This document shows, in pieces, positions 63,258 to 64,000 of a DNA stretch of 64,000 nt. The notes beneath the pieces are model-generated. The model was given only the letters and a program-made list of their open reading frames with translations. It searched no databases and was not told the DNA's origin. The DNA lies in NCBI GenBank assembly GCA_036924285.1, contig JAYKYS010000004.1, positions 21,298,001-21,362,000 on the forward strand, read 5' to 3'. Positions within the stretch are counted from its first letter, which is position 1, and each line of letters opens with the position of its first letter. The stretch comes from Asterella californica (taxonomy: Eukaryota > Streptophyta > Marchantiopsida > Marchantiales > Aytoniaceae). The position numbers were made by a program, and so were the translations under genes.

Positions 63258-63770
63258 TATGTATTTACTCAGAAGACATTAATTATAGTAGGAGGGGTTA
63301 CGTTTGAAGTCACTACGCTTATGCAGACGCTTGTCGTGTCATGGACAGGTTATAGGCTAAAAGGAAAGTTAATAACAATTATCTTCAACTTGCTCAAAAT
63401 GTAAATCTAAGAACACCATTGTGTAGGGATCGATGCTGGCAATCTTAGTGTCGACATGTGACACCTTGTCGACATGGTTGTGATGATGTGACAGATTGCA
63501 GATTGTATATTCTGCTAATGTGTCAATGTCGTTTGGACCGAATGGCTAACTTGGTAGTTTACTGAGGTGGTCATGCTGACTAGGCTCAAAGGGTGACATG
63601 GCGCTTGGTTGGCATGATCTGACATGGAATTTGAATGACGTTGTCAAATCTGATTGTGTATTGCTAAAGTGGATGGGTGGCAGATGTGACACGCTGCATG
63701 TATATCATGTGATCATGCGTATGGCGACATGTGGATTATTTTGGTTATGACATGTTAACGTATCTAATTT

Positions 63771-64000
63771 TGTGTGAAAGTTGTCCAATAAAACTTGAGG
63801 TTCTTGGTTGTGGAGATATCGTGTGCTGAACAGAGGCAAGAAAGAAAAAAATAACCATGAGAAAAAGCTTCACAAGATATACCAACCTTCACTTTATATA
63901 CACTCGTTTTTTTTGCTCTATGAACACAAAATTGAGAAACAGACATGAATGATATGTAATCTGCATCCAACCTCTTAAAACAAGTCTCTAAATCGCAACC
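63771..64000 (-). repeat. Second copy of the long LTR, cut by the window edge
   Basis: This stretch aligns with 2631-2870 in the same orientation from its first base: GGTTCTTGGTTGTGGAGAT here against GGTTCCTGGCTGTGGAGAT there, then AACAGAG-CAAGA, GATATGTAA and AATCGCAACC. Identity is about 75 percent by eye. It may be a solo LTR or the edge of another element lying mainly to the right. Confidence 0.75.

Larger units (their letters stand above)
61691..63770. other. Upstream region of the F-box gene and flank
   Basis: The F-box 5' untranslated region and promoter are expected at 61691-62000; a TATATA word reads on the minus strand near 61904-61912. Beyond that no gene is supported. From 63430 to 63740 the words GACATGTG, GTCGACATG and TGACATGG recur irregularly before the LTR copy begins. 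Confidence 0.45.

Overview
The window looks like nuclear DNA of a land plant. Three host genes support this: a four-exon class III (secretory) peroxidase, a nine-exon plant-type cyclin C (CDK8/Mediator kinase module), and an intronless F-box protein. LTR retrotransposons of plant type, with tRNA-derived primer sites, fill most of the rest. Family style (a divergent single-exon F-box gene, and a transposon-associated coiled-coil protein of a kind I associate with liverworts) hints at a bryophyte such as Marchantia. The sequence alone does not settle the species.

Layout. 1-4.6 kb: 5' end of a decayed Ty3/Gypsy-type element on the minus strand (gag and protease with stops and frameshifts, a long candidate LTR, and a 157-bp tandem repeat). 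The start of a second copy of the same LTR lies at 63771-64000. 6.8-10.9 kb: AT-rich decayed copy, on the plus strand, of a gene family with a protein-kinase-like domain, a linker and a C-terminal Cys-rich module (called the KZ family here). A second copy lies inverted at 42.6-46.6 kb. 11.2-15.2 kb: a 917-bp LTR, a primer site and two gag-like ORFs of a truncated element on the plus strand. 17.4-19.6 kb: an intact-looking peroxidase gene (minus), whose upstream region is duplicated in inverted orientation at 20.5-20.7 kb. 20.7-28.4 kb: mostly gene-poor, with a 243-bp tandem duplication and tRNA-like fragments. 28.4-30.2 kb: a decayed transposon-associated coiled-coil protein gene. 31.3-39.4 kb: a degraded SAP-domain-containing, transposase-like locus split by a complete but dead 5.9-kb chromovirus (matching 411-bp LTRs, PBS, extra ORF, gag, protease, RT, integrase, chromodomain, PPT). 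39.4-42.6 kb: tandem repeats and a MITE candidate. 47.6 kb: a LINE reverse-transcriptase scrap. 47.7-54.1 kb: gene-poor, with hairpins. 54.1-57.2 kb: cyclin C (plus). 60.4-61.7 kb: F-box gene (minus).

Only the peroxidase, cyclin C and F-box genes appear functional. Their exon lengths sum to whole numbers of codons and the key residues examined are present. Everything else recognised is mobile or decayed. The two most unusual signals are the inverted KZ pair, which shares stop codons at homologous sites, and the extra duplicated-domain ORF between primer site and gag in the chromovirus.
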